Shown here in pieces: positions 37,213 through 47,954 of a stretch of 64,000 nt of DNA (the first letter of the stretch is position 1; every line of letters starts with the position of its first letter). The notes below the pieces were generated by a model that was not told the DNA's origin, did no database searches, and saw nothing but the letters and a program-made list of their open reading frames with translations. Source of the DNA: Candidatus Rifleibacterium amylolyticum (GTDB lineage Bacteria; Muiribacteriota; Ozemobacteria; Ozemobacterales; Ozemobacteraceae); assembly GCA_009917695.1 (NCBI GenBank), contig JAACJG010000008.1, positions 331,365 through 395,364 on the forward strand, read 5' to 3'. The position numbers and the translations under genes were made by a program.

Positions 37213-38313
37213 TCAGTTGGCTGCAGGAGCGGGCTTCTCGAACAGAGCCGACAGCTTTTTGATCTGATAAATGCCTTCGCCAGTCGCGACCCAGAGGTCA
37301 CCGTTATGCCAGGCGACGCCGGTTATGGCAATTGACGGGAAACCAGGAACCACTTCCTTGAGCTTGAGCCACTCATTACCATGAAGAATGGCAAGTCCCT
37401 TGTCGGTGCCGACGAAAAGCATCTCGTTGCCATCGCTGCGCGCCAGCGCGTTGATGACATTGCCGGGCAGCGGGCTGTTACCCGAAACCGTCTGTTCGAC
37501 AATCTGACCACCAACCTGAGCCCACTCGCGATGCTGTGACAGATAATTGGTGTATCCGCTCATCAGATCGGTAAGGCTGAGACCGCTGGTAGTGCCGATT
37601 GCCATCTTTTCGCCAAAAGGCATGAGAACCTTGATGTTGTTGCCTGGCAGCTGACAGTTGGCCGGGCTGGCCGGAACATCGATCAACGACGAGCCCATAA
37701 CCGACTTGGCTGGCCCGGTGAAGTTCTGGAAAATATCCGACGCCAGTTTGCCGATGCCAGCGCGGGTTCCAGCCCACAGCTGGCCCTTGTGGTCGAACAT
37801 TACCTGGTTAACTTCATCCATTACCAGGCCGGCGCCTTCGCGACCAAGAGTTTTTGTCTCGCCGCCATTGGAATAAACGACACCGTAAGCAGTAGCCACT
37901 GCCAGCTCACTTCCCCGGCCGATCACCGATCTGGCACGCCCACCCGTATAAACCGAGGCCCAGTTGTTGCCGTCATAGCGGCAGGCGCCATTGTCAGTCG
38001 CAATCCACAGAACATTATCGAAAACTTTGAGATCTTCGATAATGTCTGAACCGAGAACGTTAGTGTTCTTTCTCTGATGAATCTGCCAGTTGACACTGTC
38101 GTAGCAGAACAGACCATTTTTCGAACCAGCCCAGATCTTGCCGCCAAAAGAAACCAGCGAAGTGATAGCTTCTTCCGGCAGGCCTTTCTGACGGGTGTGA
38201 TGTTCAAATTCGAAAGTGGTCGGTTTGGGCGGTTCTTTTGGCTGCCCGCAACCGGCGGCAAAAGCCAGAACAGCCATACCAATAATTGCAGCAAACCATG
38301 TTCTGCTGGTCAT
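37213..38313 (-). CDS. Beta-propeller lipoprotein
   Basis: This 366-residue protein has a type II signal peptide with lipobox FAAGC near residue 22. The mature part has repeated 40-50-residue blades like GKIWAGSKNGLFCYDSVNW, LWIATDNGACRYDGNNW, LWAGTRAGIGKL and LFVGTDKGLAILHGNEW, in the style of two-component-regulator propellers (ligand_propeller). It probably binds an extracellular ligand or partner. The neighbouring gene upstream (18 bases) encodes another secreted protein, and they likely form an operon. Confidence 0.8.
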   Translation of the reverse strand: MTSRTWFAAIIGMAVLAFAAGCGQPKEPPKPTTFEFEHHTRQKGLPEEAITSLVSFGGKIWAGSKNGLFCYDSVNWQIHQRKNTNVLGSDIIEDLKVFDNVLWIATDNGACRYDGNNWASVYTGGRARSVIGRGSELAVATAYGVVYSNGGETKTLGREGAGLVMDEVNQVMFDHKGQLWAGTRAGIGKLASDIFQNFTGPAKSVMGSSLIDVPASPANCQLPGNNIKVLMPFGEKMAIGTTSGLSLTDLMSGYTNYLSQHREWAQVGGQIVEQTVSGNSPLPGNVINALARSDGNEMLFVGTDKGLAILHGNEWLKLKEVVPGFPSIAITGVAWHNGDLWVATGEGIYQIKKLSALFEKPAPAAN

Positions 38314-38331
38314 TTAAGATCCTCCAGACGG

Positions 38332-39111
38332 TTATTTCGGATAAACGCGCATCAGGCTCTGAACTTCCATCGTTCCAGACGCCAGGCCGGTTCTATGAGT
38401 GACACCATGAATTACAACACGGCTGCCGCTGAATTCTTTCAGTTTTTCGACCCATGAATCTGTGACTACGTGCAAACCCTTGTCCTTTTTGCCAAGACGA
38501 TCTTCTTTGATGTAAAGCAGATCACCTTTAACCAGCACTGAGCCACGCACAGTTTCTTCCTGTGTCCAGATTTTCAGGGGTTCTTCCGGCTTCTTTTCTT
38601 TCTTTTCACGGCGACGTTTTTTGCCTTTTTTCGACTCGGCTTTTTCCTTCTTTTCTTCTTCGCTGTCGTATTGGCCCGAATCTTTAACCCTGGCTACCGA
38701 TTGAGCGATCCAGAGCAGAACGGTCGGAAGTTCCTGCTTAACCTTCTCAGGCTCTGAATCATCCTTTTTCAGCTCATATTCGGTCGCGATATTTCCAATC
38801 AGATCGGTTCTTATCAGTGTTCCATAAGTGATCTGGTCGCGCGTGCGACGCCCGCTCTTGTTACGATCGCGAAATTCCTTCGGCAGGTCGAAACTCACCC
38901 AGCTGTTAACACCTACCGGCAATTGCGCGGTTTCAGAGCCAACAACCTCAAGAATGCGCATGGTTATGCGATCGCGATAAATAGATTCAACCCGGCCAAT
39001 GGCGGTAAACTCGACAACAGATTCAGCATGACTGGCGACTGCCACCAGCGCGAAAAGACAGGCCAGCACTGCAAAACGCACAGCATTTCTGGCAAACGGA
39101 TGAGTCTGCAT
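38332..39111 (-). CDS. Secreted protein with a Lys/Glu-rich segment
   Basis: This 259-residue protein of unknown function has a signal peptide ending near AVASHA. The mature part starts with a small beta domain (ESVVEFTAIGRVESIYRDRITMRILEV) similar in feel to OB-fold or SH3-like domains. A highly charged region (about 150-180) rich in Glu and Lys separates it from a C-terminal domain ending in YPK. ATG 39111 is chosen because AGGAG lies 7 bases upstream and the signal peptide then fits. It precedes the beta-propeller lipoprotein gene. Confidence 0.7.
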   Translation of the reverse strand: MQTHPFARNAVRFAVLACLFALVAVASHAESVVEFTAIGRVESIYRDRITMRILEVVGSETAQLPVGVNSWVSFDLPKEFRDRNKSGRRTRDQITYGTLIRTDLIGNIATEYELKKDDSEPEKVKQELPTVLLWIAQSVARVKDSGQYDSEEEKKEKAESKKGKKRRREKKEKKPEEPLKIWTQEETVRGSVLVKGDLLYIKEDRLGKKDKGLHVVTDSWVEKLKEFSGSRVVIHGVTHRTGLASGTMEVQSLMRVYPK

Positions 39112-39189
39112 AATATCTCCTGCTCGATATGGTTTTGTCTTATATACCATAACCCTGCACCCCGCGCAAAATTAAAACATCGCTCCCTT

Positions 39190-39420
39190 GTCTCGTTCTC
39201 GTAATCGTAATCGTAATCGGTATTGGTATTGGTATCGGTATCGGTATCGGTATCGATGTTCGATTACGAGCACGACCAGACCCCGCCCTCATACTCGGTC
39301 TCGCAAACTTTCTCTCGGCACCAGCTCCCGATCTCTTCTCCCGCCCTCTCCCGGTACTGCCTTAAAAAAATCTGCGATAATCCGCGAAATCGGCGGATAG
39401 TGGCAGGTTTTTCGATTGCT
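39190..39420. repeat. Composite A-L-C intergenic repeat
   Basis: Block A (cgtaatcg units with inverse cgattacgagcacg near 39262) encloses a run of (t)atcgg hexamers at 39217-39256. Linker L follows with ctcggcaccag, then block C (aaaatctgcgataatccgcg). The repeat lies between a divergent promoter region and the heptose kinase gene, and I see no gene in it. Confidence 0.75.
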
Positions 39421-39501
39421 TGACGATTCGCTGAGGTGGTGTTAGACTTCGGCATCGATTCAGAGGTTCTCTGTCAGCGAATCACCGTCAGGAACAAACA
39501 C

Positions 39502-40506
39502 ATGCAAAGAAGCCAGCTTGAAAAAATATTGAAGCACTTTTCTGAGTGCAGTATCGCCGTGCTCGGCGATGTCATGCTCGATGAGTTCTGCTGGGGAAAA
39601 GTAGATCGCATCTCACCTGAAGCTCCGGTTCCGATCGTTCAGGTCAAAACCGAAACCTGGCGCCCGGGCGGCGCGGCTAACGTTGCCAGCAACCTCGTAG
39701 CCCTCGGCGCAAAAGCTCATATTTTTGGAATTGTTGGCGATGATGGCGCCGGCAGAAGGCTCGGCGAAGCACTGACCGCCGATAAAATCGGCACTGCCGG
39801 CCTTATTGTCGATTCCGGTCGCCGCACTTCGGTAAAGACCCGCATTCTCGGGCAGAACCAGCAGATGATCAGGGTTGATCGCGAGAATACCGAAAGCATC
39901 GATTATGAGCGCCAGAAGGCGATTCTCACAACTATGCTCGACATGGCCAAAGAACTCGACGGTGTTATCGTTTCTGATTACGCCAAAGGCGTGGTGGTCG
40001 AAGACCTGTTCAAAGAAGTGGTTACCCGCTTTCGCAAGCTTGGCAAATTCATTGCCGTCGATCCCAAGCTCAAGAATTTTCCGATGTACAAGAAGCCGAC
40101 GATTATCACACCCAACACTAAAGAGGCCGAATCAGCGCTTGGTCGTATATTCGAGAGCGAAGAAGACGTTTTGAAAGGCGGGCTCGACCTGCTCAAGAAC
40201 AGCAGCGCCGATGCCATACTGATCACCCGCAGCGAGCACGGCATGAGCCTTTTCGAAAGGGGCAAGACACCGGTGACGATTCCGACCCGCGCCCTCAAGG
40301 TATTCGACGTAACCGGCGCCGGCGATACTGTTATCGGCACCTTCAGCCTCGGACTGGCCGCCGGCTGCACCATGCAGCAGGCAGCCGAAATCGCCAACCT
40401 CGCCGCCGGCGTCGTCGTCGGCATAGTCGGCACTGCCTCGGCTTCGATCGAGCAGATCCTCGAACATTACGACCTCAGTTTCGCCAGAGCCGTTGCAGCT
40501 GGCTAA
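39502..40506 (+). CDS. hldA: D-glycero-beta-D-manno-heptose-7-phosphate kinase (RfaE1/HldA-type)
   Basis: HldA phosphorylates heptose 7-phosphate at C1 on the ADP-heptose pathway for the LPS core. The 334-residue PfkB/ribokinase-family protein has VLGDVMLDEFCWG at residues 20-32, the RPGGAANVASNLVALG segment and the C-terminal DVTGAGDTVIGTFSLGLAAG near 275, which carries the catalytic base. ATG 39502 has AGGAA upstream and is preferred over 39436, which would sit in the preceding repeat. The nucleotidyltransferase half of a classical HldE is not here but in the next gene. Confidence 0.9.
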   Translation: MQRSQLEKILKHFSECSIAVLGDVMLDEFCWGKVDRISPEAPVPIVQVKTETWRPGGAANVASNLVALGAKAHIFGIVGDDGAGRRLGEALTADKIGTAGLIVDSGRRTSVKTRILGQNQQMIRVDRENTESIDYERQKAILTTMLDMAKELDGVIVSDYAKGVVVEDLFKEVVTRFRKLGKFIAVDPKLKNFPMYKKPTIITPNTKEAESALGRIFESEEDVLKGGLDLLKNSSADAILITRSEHGMSLFERGKTPVTIPTRALKVFDVTGAGDTVIGTFSLGLAAGCTMQQAAEIANLAAGVVVGIVGTASASIEQILEHYDLSFARAVAAG

Positions 40507-40800
40507 AATCGGGTGACGATTATGAAAACGATTTCGCTTACGAGCACGAGAACGAGCCTTGGTCATTCGCGCGGAGCGAAGCGGAGTCGCAGAATCCATG
40601 GCTTTATCGACATCCTGGATCCTGCGACTACGCGCAGGATGACGAGAACGAAGACGCAGAGACACGAAGATGCAGAGAAGAATAAAGGAAGAAAATGATT
40701 TTGATTTAACATGAATTCTGAGATTAACTTTGTGGCTTAGCGGCTTTGTGCGATAAAACTGGTCTTGAGACTGTAATTGCAGACGAGCACGAGTATGAGG
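40507..40800. repeat. Composite A-D-B repeat between heptose genes
   Basis: Short block A units (cttacgagcacgag) are followed by the palindromic D element at 40562-40643 and by block B units (acgcagagacacgaagatgc; inverse aactttgtggcttagcgg near 40727). Block A (gacgagcacgagtatgagg) abuts the next start codon. I see no gene in the gap. Confidence 0.75.
40562..40643. repeat. Palindromic D element
   Basis: The left arm gtcattcgcgcgg...agtcgcagaatcca is complementary to the right arm tggatcctgcgactacgcgcaggatgac, separated by a short centre. It can form a long imperfect hairpin. Confidence 0.8.
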
Positions 40801-40806
40801 AACAGC

Positions 40807-41865
40807 ATGCAGAAATATTTTAAAGAAGACATCAGGAGCATGAACATTACCGGCTGGTCGGCAGCCGAAAACGATCTTGCCGAATCTTTCGCGCTGGCGG
40901 CACAGAGCCTGATCGATGCCCTGCGCCGTAAAAACCGCATACTGGTCTGCGGCAACGGCGGTTCAGCCGCCGACGCCGAGCACCTGGCCGGCGAACTCGT
41001 CGGCCGCTTCGGTTACGACCGCGCTTCATTGCCGGGTATCTCGCTGTGTACTCCCTCTGCCACCTTCACTGCTATCGCCAACGATTACGGTTACGAGCAG
41101 GTTTTCAAACGTCAGGTGCAGGGACTCGGCAGCGCTGGCGACGTATTGATCGGCATTTCGACGAGCGGTAATTCGGCCAATATTGTCGAAGCGTTCGCTG
41201 CTGCAAAAACCATGCAGATTACGACCATTGCCATGACCGGCAGCCGCGACTCAAAACTGTCACAGATCGCCGACATCACGCTGCGCTCGCCGTCAACCCA
41301 GACCCCGCGCATCCAGGAAATCCACGGTCTGCTGGTTCACAGCCTGTGCCGTGCGATTGAAGAAGAGATATTCCCGGTTTCCGGACGCGCACCGGCTCTG
41401 CCCCCCGAAAAAATCATCGGGCCGGAACGGCTTGCCACGCTGGCCGCTGCTAGCTCCGGGCGCCAGGCTGTTTTTACCAACGGCTGTTTCGACATTCTGC
41501 ACCCCGGTCATGTCTATGTGCTCAAAGAAGCACGCAAACTCGGAGAGCTCCTGATCGTCGGCCTCAACAGCGACGCTTCGGTCAAACGCCTGAAGGGCGA
41601 CAGCCGGCCTTATCACCGTTTCGAAGACCGGGCCGAGGTACTGGCCGCGCTGGCCTGCGTCGATTACGTCGTCGGCTTCGACGAAGACACCCCGAAAAAG
41701 CTGATCGAGAGCCTTACCCCGAAAATTCTGGTCAAGGGCGGCGATTACAACCACGACACCATCGTCGGCGCCGACTGGGTGACTGCGCACGGCGGCGAAG
41801 TAAAGGTCGTGCCACTGCTGCCCGGTCATTCAACCACAGGAATCCTCAAAAACAATGGCAGATAA
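40807..41865 (+). CDS. GmhA-HldE2 fusion: sedoheptulose-7-phosphate isomerase/ADP-heptose synthase
   Basis: This 352-residue protein joins two steps of ADP-heptose synthesis. The N-terminal SIS-domain part (1-185) is GmhA-like, with [21 protein letters not shown], a [15 protein letters not shown] segment and [11 protein letters not shown]. The C-terminal part (about 215-352) is the HldE nucleotidyltransferase, with [16 protein letters not shown] and [15 protein letters not shown]. The ATG at 40807 has GAGGAA five bases upstream and follows a block-A repeat. The fusion pairs the first and last steps of the pathway, while the kinase is the separate gene upstream. No gmhB phosphatase is in the window. 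It overlaps kdsB by 11 bases. Confidence 0.9.
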   Translation: MQKYFKEDIRSMNITGWSAAENDLAESFALAAQSLIDALRRKNRILVCGNGGSAADAEHLAGELVGRFGYDRASLPGISLCTPSATFTAIANDYGYEQVFKRQVQGLGSAGDVLIGISTSGNSANIVEAFAAAKTMQITTIAMTGSRDSKLSQIADITLRSPSTQTPRIQEIHGLLVHSLCRAIEEEIFPVSGRAPALPPEKIIGPERLATLAAASSGRQAVFTNGCFDILHPGHVYVLKEARKLGELLIVGLNSDASVKRLKGDSRPYHRFEDRAEVLAALACVDYVVGFDEDTPKKLIESLTPKILVKGGDYNHDTIVGADWVTAHGGEVKVVPLLPGHSTTGILKNNGR

Positions 41866-42595
41866 ACGCAATTATTCAGTTATCGGTGTTGTTCCCGCCC
41901 GGCTGGCTTCGACCCGGCTGCCCGAAAAAATGCTGGCCGACCTCGATGGCATGCCGCTCGTCGCGATGACCGCGCGTTCAGCCATGGCCAGCGGCGCTTT
42001 CGACGAAGTCGTCGTCGCTACCGATTCGCAAAAAATCGTCGAAGCCGTCGAAAAAAGCGGCTTCAAAGCCTACCTCACCGATCCCGAACTGCCGAGCGGA
42101 ACCGCCCGTGTTGCCGAAGTCGCCCGCCAGACCAGCGCCGACGTCTACGTCAATATTCAGGGCGACGAACCGCTGATCGATGGCGAAGGCCTGCGGCGCG
42201 TCGCCGACGCTTTTGCCGACACGGCCGTAAACATGGCGACCCTGTGGTTTCCGCTGCTGCCTGAAGACGAAGGCAACCCCAACGCGGTCAAGCTTGTCGT
42301 CGACTGCAATGACGACGCGATTTACTTTTCGCGCAGTATTATTCCGTTCCCGCGCAGCTATGAACGCTTTGCGCCACGCAAACACCTCGGTGTCTACGGT
42401 TACCGCCGCGATACGCTGCTGCAACTGACCAGTCTGCCGGCCTGTGATCTCGAAAAGGTCGAAAGCCTCGAACAGTTGCGGGCACTATATCACGGCATCA
42501 GAATCAGAGTGCTGCCAGCTGCCCGCGACTCGATCGGGGTAGATACGCATGCCGACCTCGAACGCGTAAGAGAAGAGTTGCGCCGCAGGAAGTGA
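41855..42595 (+). CDS. kdsB: 3-deoxy-manno-octulosonate cytidylyltransferase (CMP-Kdo synthetase)
   Basis: KdsB activates Kdo with CTP for lipid A/LPS assembly. The 246-residue protein has [21 protein letters not shown] near residues 12-32, VVVATDS, an [10 protein letters not shown] segment and [12 protein letters not shown] near 100, all hallmarks of the family, with the typical length. The start lies inside the end of the fusion gene. Together with kdsA at 56762 it indicates that Kdo is made. Confidence 0.95.
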   Translation: MADKRNYSVIGVVPARLASTRLPEKMLADLDGMPLVAMTARSAMASGAFDEVVVATDSQKIVEAVEKSGFKAYLTDPELPSGTARVAEVARQTSADVYVNIQGDEPLIDGEGLRRVADAFADTAVNMATLWFPLLPEDEGNPNAVKLVVDCNDDAIYFSRSIIPFPRSYERFAPRKHLGVYGYRRDTLLQLTSLPACDLEKVESLEQLRALYHGIRIRVLPAARDSIGVDTHADLERVREELRRRK

Positions 42596-42599
42596 AGAT

Positions 42600-44489
<1,890 letters not shown>

Positions 44490-44499
44490 GAAGAAGAGA

Positions 44500-44940
44500 G
44501 CATCTCGCACTAAGCCGCTAAGACACGAAGAGAAAGAAAGTTAAGAAAAAAGACTATCCGCCGATTACTCAGATTTCATAGATAGCAGGCCGGCAGAAGC
44601 CACAAACATCTTCGATAATCGGTGTCATCGGCGGATGCTCTTCTCCCATTTCGCTGTCGGTATCGGGATCGGGTCTCAGTATCGCTATCGTTCTTCTCTT
44701 TCTTTCCTTCGTATCTGCGACTCAGCGCCTCTGCGTGAGCCTCTCTTCTGCAAATTCACGCATAATTCCAACTCTCTTCGCAGACTGCAATAATTCTTCA
44801 CCCGCGGCCTGCTCTTCCCCAAAAATCGGCGCTGTCTGCGTAATCTGCGGAAAAGTTCTTCTTCTTCTTCTTCTTCTTCTTCTTCTTCTTCTTCTTCGAG
44901 GCTCTGTGGCTTTGTGAGAGAATCTTCGGACACGAATCTT
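44500..44940. repeat. Composite repeat cluster between pyrG and vapC
   Basis: Block B (tcgcactaagccgctaagacacgaag), C with inverse C (44560-44640), A-type (ggtatcggg) and a 240-base section (about 44698-44935) that recurs near 46015-46222. It contains block L (gcggcctgctcttcccc), C, the TTC tract and B. No gene was seen; the Glu-rich frames on the minus strand come from the TTC tract. Confidence 0.8.
44856..44897. repeat. (TTC)14 microsatellite
   Basis: There are fourteen perfect ttc triplets. The paralogous tract at 46173-46187 has only five, so the array has expanded or contracted after duplication. Confidence 0.9.
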
Positions 44941-44957
44941 CATCCTGCCGGTGTAGA

Positions 44958-45359
44958 TTACAGGTTCGGCAGTTTTTCAAGGCTCAATTCGGGAATACGG
45001 CTGAAATGGCTTTTGTTGTTGGTCACCAGCGAAAGATTCATGTAAATCGCCGTGGCGGCGATCAGAAGATCCATGTCGTCCATGCGTTTGCCGGAAGCTT
45101 CAAGCCGCGCTTTCAGCTCACCAAAAACGTCCATGATGCCTTTGTTGATCTCGATAATTGGGAAAAGTTCAGCCACGCGGTTGGCGGTTGCCGTGTTCTT
45201 TTCGGGAAATTTCGATTTTTTTGCGCCATAAATCAGTTCGCCATAAGTCACAACCGAGATGAATTTTGGCAGATTTTTATGCTGCAACAGCCATTCATGC
45301 ACCGTTTCATTGCCTTTCAGGCTGTAGATGATGATATCGGTATCAATCAAAAAGGCCAT
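44958..45359 (-). CDS. vapC: VapC-like PIN-domain toxin
   Basis: This 133-residue PIN-domain ribonuclease is the toxin of a type II pair. It begins AFLIDTDIIIYSLKG (with the catalytic Asp in LIDTDI), has an acidic residue in the VVTYGELIYG segment near 42, and MDDMDLLIAATAI near 95 with the third acidic site. It probably cleaves tRNA or rRNA when unbound. ATG 45359 is chosen over the longer frame to 45446 because the latter would overlap the antitoxin gene heavily. It overlaps the antitoxin gene by 17 bases. Confidence 0.9.
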   Translation of the reverse strand: MAFLIDTDIIIYSLKGNETVHEWLLQHKNLPKFISVVTYGELIYGAKKSKFPEKNTATANRVAELFPIIEINKGIMDVFGELKARLEASGKRMDDMDLLIAATAIYMNLSLVTNNKSHFSRIPELSLEKLPNL

Positions 45360-45621
45360 TATTGCCTCCGAAACGCCTTTTTGAGTTGCGGGCACGTCTG
45401 AGATCGGCAACGATTTCAGCGGCGCTTTCGTCCTGCTTCCAGGCACCGGTCATGGCGATGAATTCCTCGGTCGCATTCTCCGTGATATGCTGCGCTGAGC
45501 AAAGATAGGCCTGAATTATGGTAACGACTTCCTGACTGATCGAGCGGTTCGCCAGTTTCGCCGATCTTTTCAGAAACTCATAAAGCCTGTCATCAAAATC
45601 TCGAACCTGCAATGTAGCCAT
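45343..45621 (-). CDS. FitA/VapB-like antitoxin
   Basis: This 92-residue protein has an N-terminal ribbon-helix-helix (ATLQVRDFDDRLYEFLKRSAKLANRSISQEVVTII) like FitA/VapB antitoxins, followed by a tail that should wrap the toxin. The Arc-like fold suggests it binds its own promoter. ATG 45621 has AAGGCGGTG a few bases upstream; an in-frame GTG at 45630 is an alternative. The downstream PIN gene overlaps it by 17 bases. Confidence 0.88.
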   Translation of the reverse strand: MATLQVRDFDDRLYEFLKRSAKLANRSISQEVVTIIQAYLCSAQHITENATEEFIAMTGAWKQDESAAEIVADLRRARNSKRRFGGNNGLFD

Positions 45622-45644
45622 TGTTTTCACCGCCTTCCACTATA

Positions 45645-45673
45645 AATATACCCAGCCATTCATGAATTTGCAA
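45645..45673 (-). promoter_or_regulatory. Promoter of the antitoxin-toxin pair with a palindrome in the spacer
   Basis: Minus strand: ttgcaa (45668-45673), 17-base spacer and tatatt (45645-45650). The spacer contains the perfect palindrome attcatgaat (45658-45667), a plausible operator for the ribbon-helix-helix antitoxin. Confidence 0.55.
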
Positions 45674-45779
45674 GCATAACGCATGAAGCAAACAGTAAGC
45701 CACTGAATTATTGAACTTTTCTTTTACTGACGTTATATTTACCTTTGTAATAACTATAATTGCACATGCCCGGAGACTG

Positions 45780-46002
45780 GCTTAGATCCCCTTTCAAGAT
45801 CAAACAGTGGCCTGGCAATTGACAGCGCCGGCAACATACTGATTGGAACAAAATTCAAAATACTCAAATATTCGAGATCCGGCGAACTGCTGAATTCTTT
45901 TGGAGATCTACATTCATTAAGCGATATGGTTATTGATTCTGTCGGAAATATCTTAGTTTCAGAAGAAGGCGGGGTTGTTACGAAGTATGCACCCTCTGGG
46001 CA
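45780..46002 (+). pseudogene. NHL-repeat protein fragment
   Basis: One plus-strand frame reads through two NHL-type blades: GLAIDSAGNILIGT...KILKYSRSGELLNSFGD and MVIDSVGNILVSEEGGVVTKYAPSG. The AIDSxGNIxV pattern is a hallmark of NHL beta-propellers. There is no start codon, and the frame runs out into a block-A/B repeat at about 46003. It is thus the interior of a lost gene. Confidence 0.7.
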
Positions 46003-46003
46003 G

Positions 46004-46225
46004 GTATCGGTATCGTTCTTCTCTTTCTTTCCTTCGTCTCTGCGCCTCTGCGTGAGCCTCTCTTCTGCAAATTCACGCATAGCTCCGACCCGCTTCGCAG
46101 GCTGCAACCATCTTGATCCTCGGCCTGCTTTCCCCAAAAAAATCGGCGCTGTCTGCGTAATCTGCGGAAAAGTTCTTCTTCTTCTTCGAGGCTCTGTGGC
46201 TTTGTGAGAGAATCTTCGGCTGTTT
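46004..46225. repeat. Composite repeat, paralogue of 44698-44935
   Basis: The order is tatcggtatcg, B-like (gcctctgcgtgagcctctcttctgc), L (cggcctgctttcccc), C (aaaaatcggcgctgtctgcg), (ttc)5 and B (gaggctctgtggctttgtgagag). It is colinear with the copy on the other side of the vapBC pair. Confidence 0.8.
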
Positions 46226-46243
46226 TCTTTTTTGTGCGAGGTC

Positions 46244-47953
46244 TTATATGGGGAAGTTGGCCTGCAGGAAGGCGCGGCAGTCATGATCGTCGGGCGGATT
46301 CATCAGCATCGACTGCACGATGCCGCGCACCTGCACGCGATTGAGCTGCGGAATCAGCGCCATGATGTTCTTGAGCGCGGCCGGGCGCATGCTGAATTCG
46401 TCGACGCCGAGGCCGAGCAGAGTAATAAAACCGAGTGGATCAGAAGCCATTTCGCCGCAGATGCCGACTCTGATACCGTGTTTCTGCGCTTCGGCGACGC
46501 ACTGGCCCATCAGGCGCAGAAACGGCAGGCTCATCATATCGGCTAGGCCGGCCAGTTTTTCGTTGGTGCGGTCGACAGCAAAGAAAAACTGCAGCAGATC
46601 GTTGGTGCCGAGACTGATGTAGCGTGTGTAACGCGCGATGTCGGCGAGCATGAAGATGGCTGATGGCACTTCGAGCATGATGCCCCATTCCGGCACTTTT
46701 GCCGGTTTAACTTCATCGACGATGCGGCGGTAAAGTTCGTCAAGCGCGGCGAGTTCGGCCGGCACCGAAACCATCGGAAAGATGATGCGGCAGTTGCCAT
46801 GCTGGGCGGCTCTGATCATGGCGCGCAGCTGTGGCTCGAAAATGTCGGGGCGCGCCAGCGAAAAACGCACTGAGCGAAAGCCCATCGCCGGGTTTTCTTC
46901 GTGCGCCAGCGGAACATAGCGCAAAGGCTTGTCGGAGCCGATATCGATCGTGCGCAGAACCGCCATTTCCGGGGCTGCTTCGACAACGCGCGTATAAACT
47001 TCGGTCTGAAATTTTTCTGAGGGCAGATCGACACTTTCCATGAAAATGAACTCACTGCGAAACAGCCCGATGCGCTTTATTTTAAGCGGTTCGAGCAGCG
47101 GCAACTCTTCACTGCGCACGATATTAGCGGCAATATGCAGACGCCAGCCGTCAGCGGTGGTATCGGACAAAACTTTTTCGGGGCCGGCATTTTCGACGCT
47201 GGCATTGAAGCGCGCGATTTCGTCGGCGTCAGGGTTATGCACCAGTCGGCATTCACGGCGGGTATCGAGCAGAATCTGGTCGCCGGTGCGGGCGACCAGC
47301 GAAAAATTGCTGAGCCCGAAAACTGATGGAATGCCAAGTGCCCCAGCCAGAATCGCCACATGTGAAGTGGCGCCGCCGGTGTCAAGACAGATGCCCTGCA
47401 GCCCGCCCTTGGCGAAATCGAGCATTTCGCTCGGCGTGACTTCCTGGGCAACCAGCACGTAAGGCTCATCGCCGATTTCGGCGGCCGGGCCCTGCAGGCC
47501 CATGAGATGCCGCAGCAGACGGCCGCCAACGTCCTTGATGTCGATGGCGCGTTCGCGCAGATAGGGGTCTTCAATGGCAGAAAAAGCTTTATGCAGCTGA
47601 TCGACGGTATCGCGCACGATACTTTCGACGTTGACCAGCTCTTTTTTCAGACGGGCGACGAGCTTGGGCCCGAACTGCGGGTCTTCGAGCATCAGCAGAT
47701 GCGAGTCGAAGATCGCGGCATATTTTTCGCCATGCCGCTCTTCGGCCTTGCGCCGCAGGTTCTGAATATCAGTCGCGGTCATGCGCACCGCCGCGTTGTA
47801 ACGCTCGAGCTCGGCATCAACCTGATCAGGCGCGATTTCAACGCGTTTGACTTCGATGCGTTTGCGAAACACATAGGCCCGTGCCAGACAGGCGCCGGGC
47901 GAGCCGATGATGCCTTTGAGAATGACCGACTGCTTTTCTGCCGTTTCCGTCAT
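46244..47953 (-). CDS. ptsI: PTS phosphoenolpyruvate-protein phosphotransferase (enzyme I)
   Basis: EI takes phosphate from PEP and passes it to HPr. The 569-residue protein has the HPr-binding helical domain first, the phosphohistidine motif GGATSHVAILA near 197, the EIIHPr linker DLPSEKF-like region and the C-terminal PEP-binding barrel with FRSEFIFME, GFRSVRF and SLGTNDLLQFFFAVDR. ATG 47953 follows the ptsH stop by one base; a longer frame to 48070 runs through ptsH and is rejected. It is the last gene of the PTS operon. Confidence 0.95.
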   Translation of the reverse strand: MTETAEKQSVILKGIIGSPGACLARAYVFRKRIEVKRVEIAPDQVDAELERYNAAVRMTATDIQNLRRKAEERHGEKYAAIFDSHLLMLEDPQFGPKLVARLKKELVNVESIVRDTVDQLHKAFSAIEDPYLRERAIDIKDVGGRLLRHLMGLQGPAAEIGDEPYVLVAQEVTPSEMLDFAKGGLQGICLDTGGATSHVAILAGALGIPSVFGLSNFSLVARTGDQILLDTRRECRLVHNPDADEIARFNASVENAGPEKVLSDTTADGWRLHIAANIVRSEELPLLEPLKIKRIGLFRSEFIFMESVDLPSEKFQTEVYTRVVEAAPEMAVLRTIDIGSDKPLRYVPLAHEENPAMGFRSVRFSLARPDIFEPQLRAMIRAAQHGNCRIIFPMVSVPAELAALDELYRRIVDEVKPAKVPEWGIMLEVPSAIFMLADIARYTRYISLGTNDLLQFFFAVDRTNEKLAGLADMMSLPFLRLMGQCVAEAQKHGIRVGICGEMASDPLGFITLLGLGVDEFSMRPAALKNIMALIPQLNRVQVRGIVQSMLMNPPDDHDCRAFLQANFPI

Positions 47954-47954
47954 G

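Noticed and set aside
44685..44980. Glu- or Lys-rich small proteins on the minus strand
   Set aside because: They are translations of the (TTC)14 tract and block B repeats in different frames.
45754..46284. 176-residue minus-strand open frame before ptsI
   Set aside because: It crosses repeats and runs antisense to the NHL fragment; its text (KATEPRRRRRTF) is repeat-derived.
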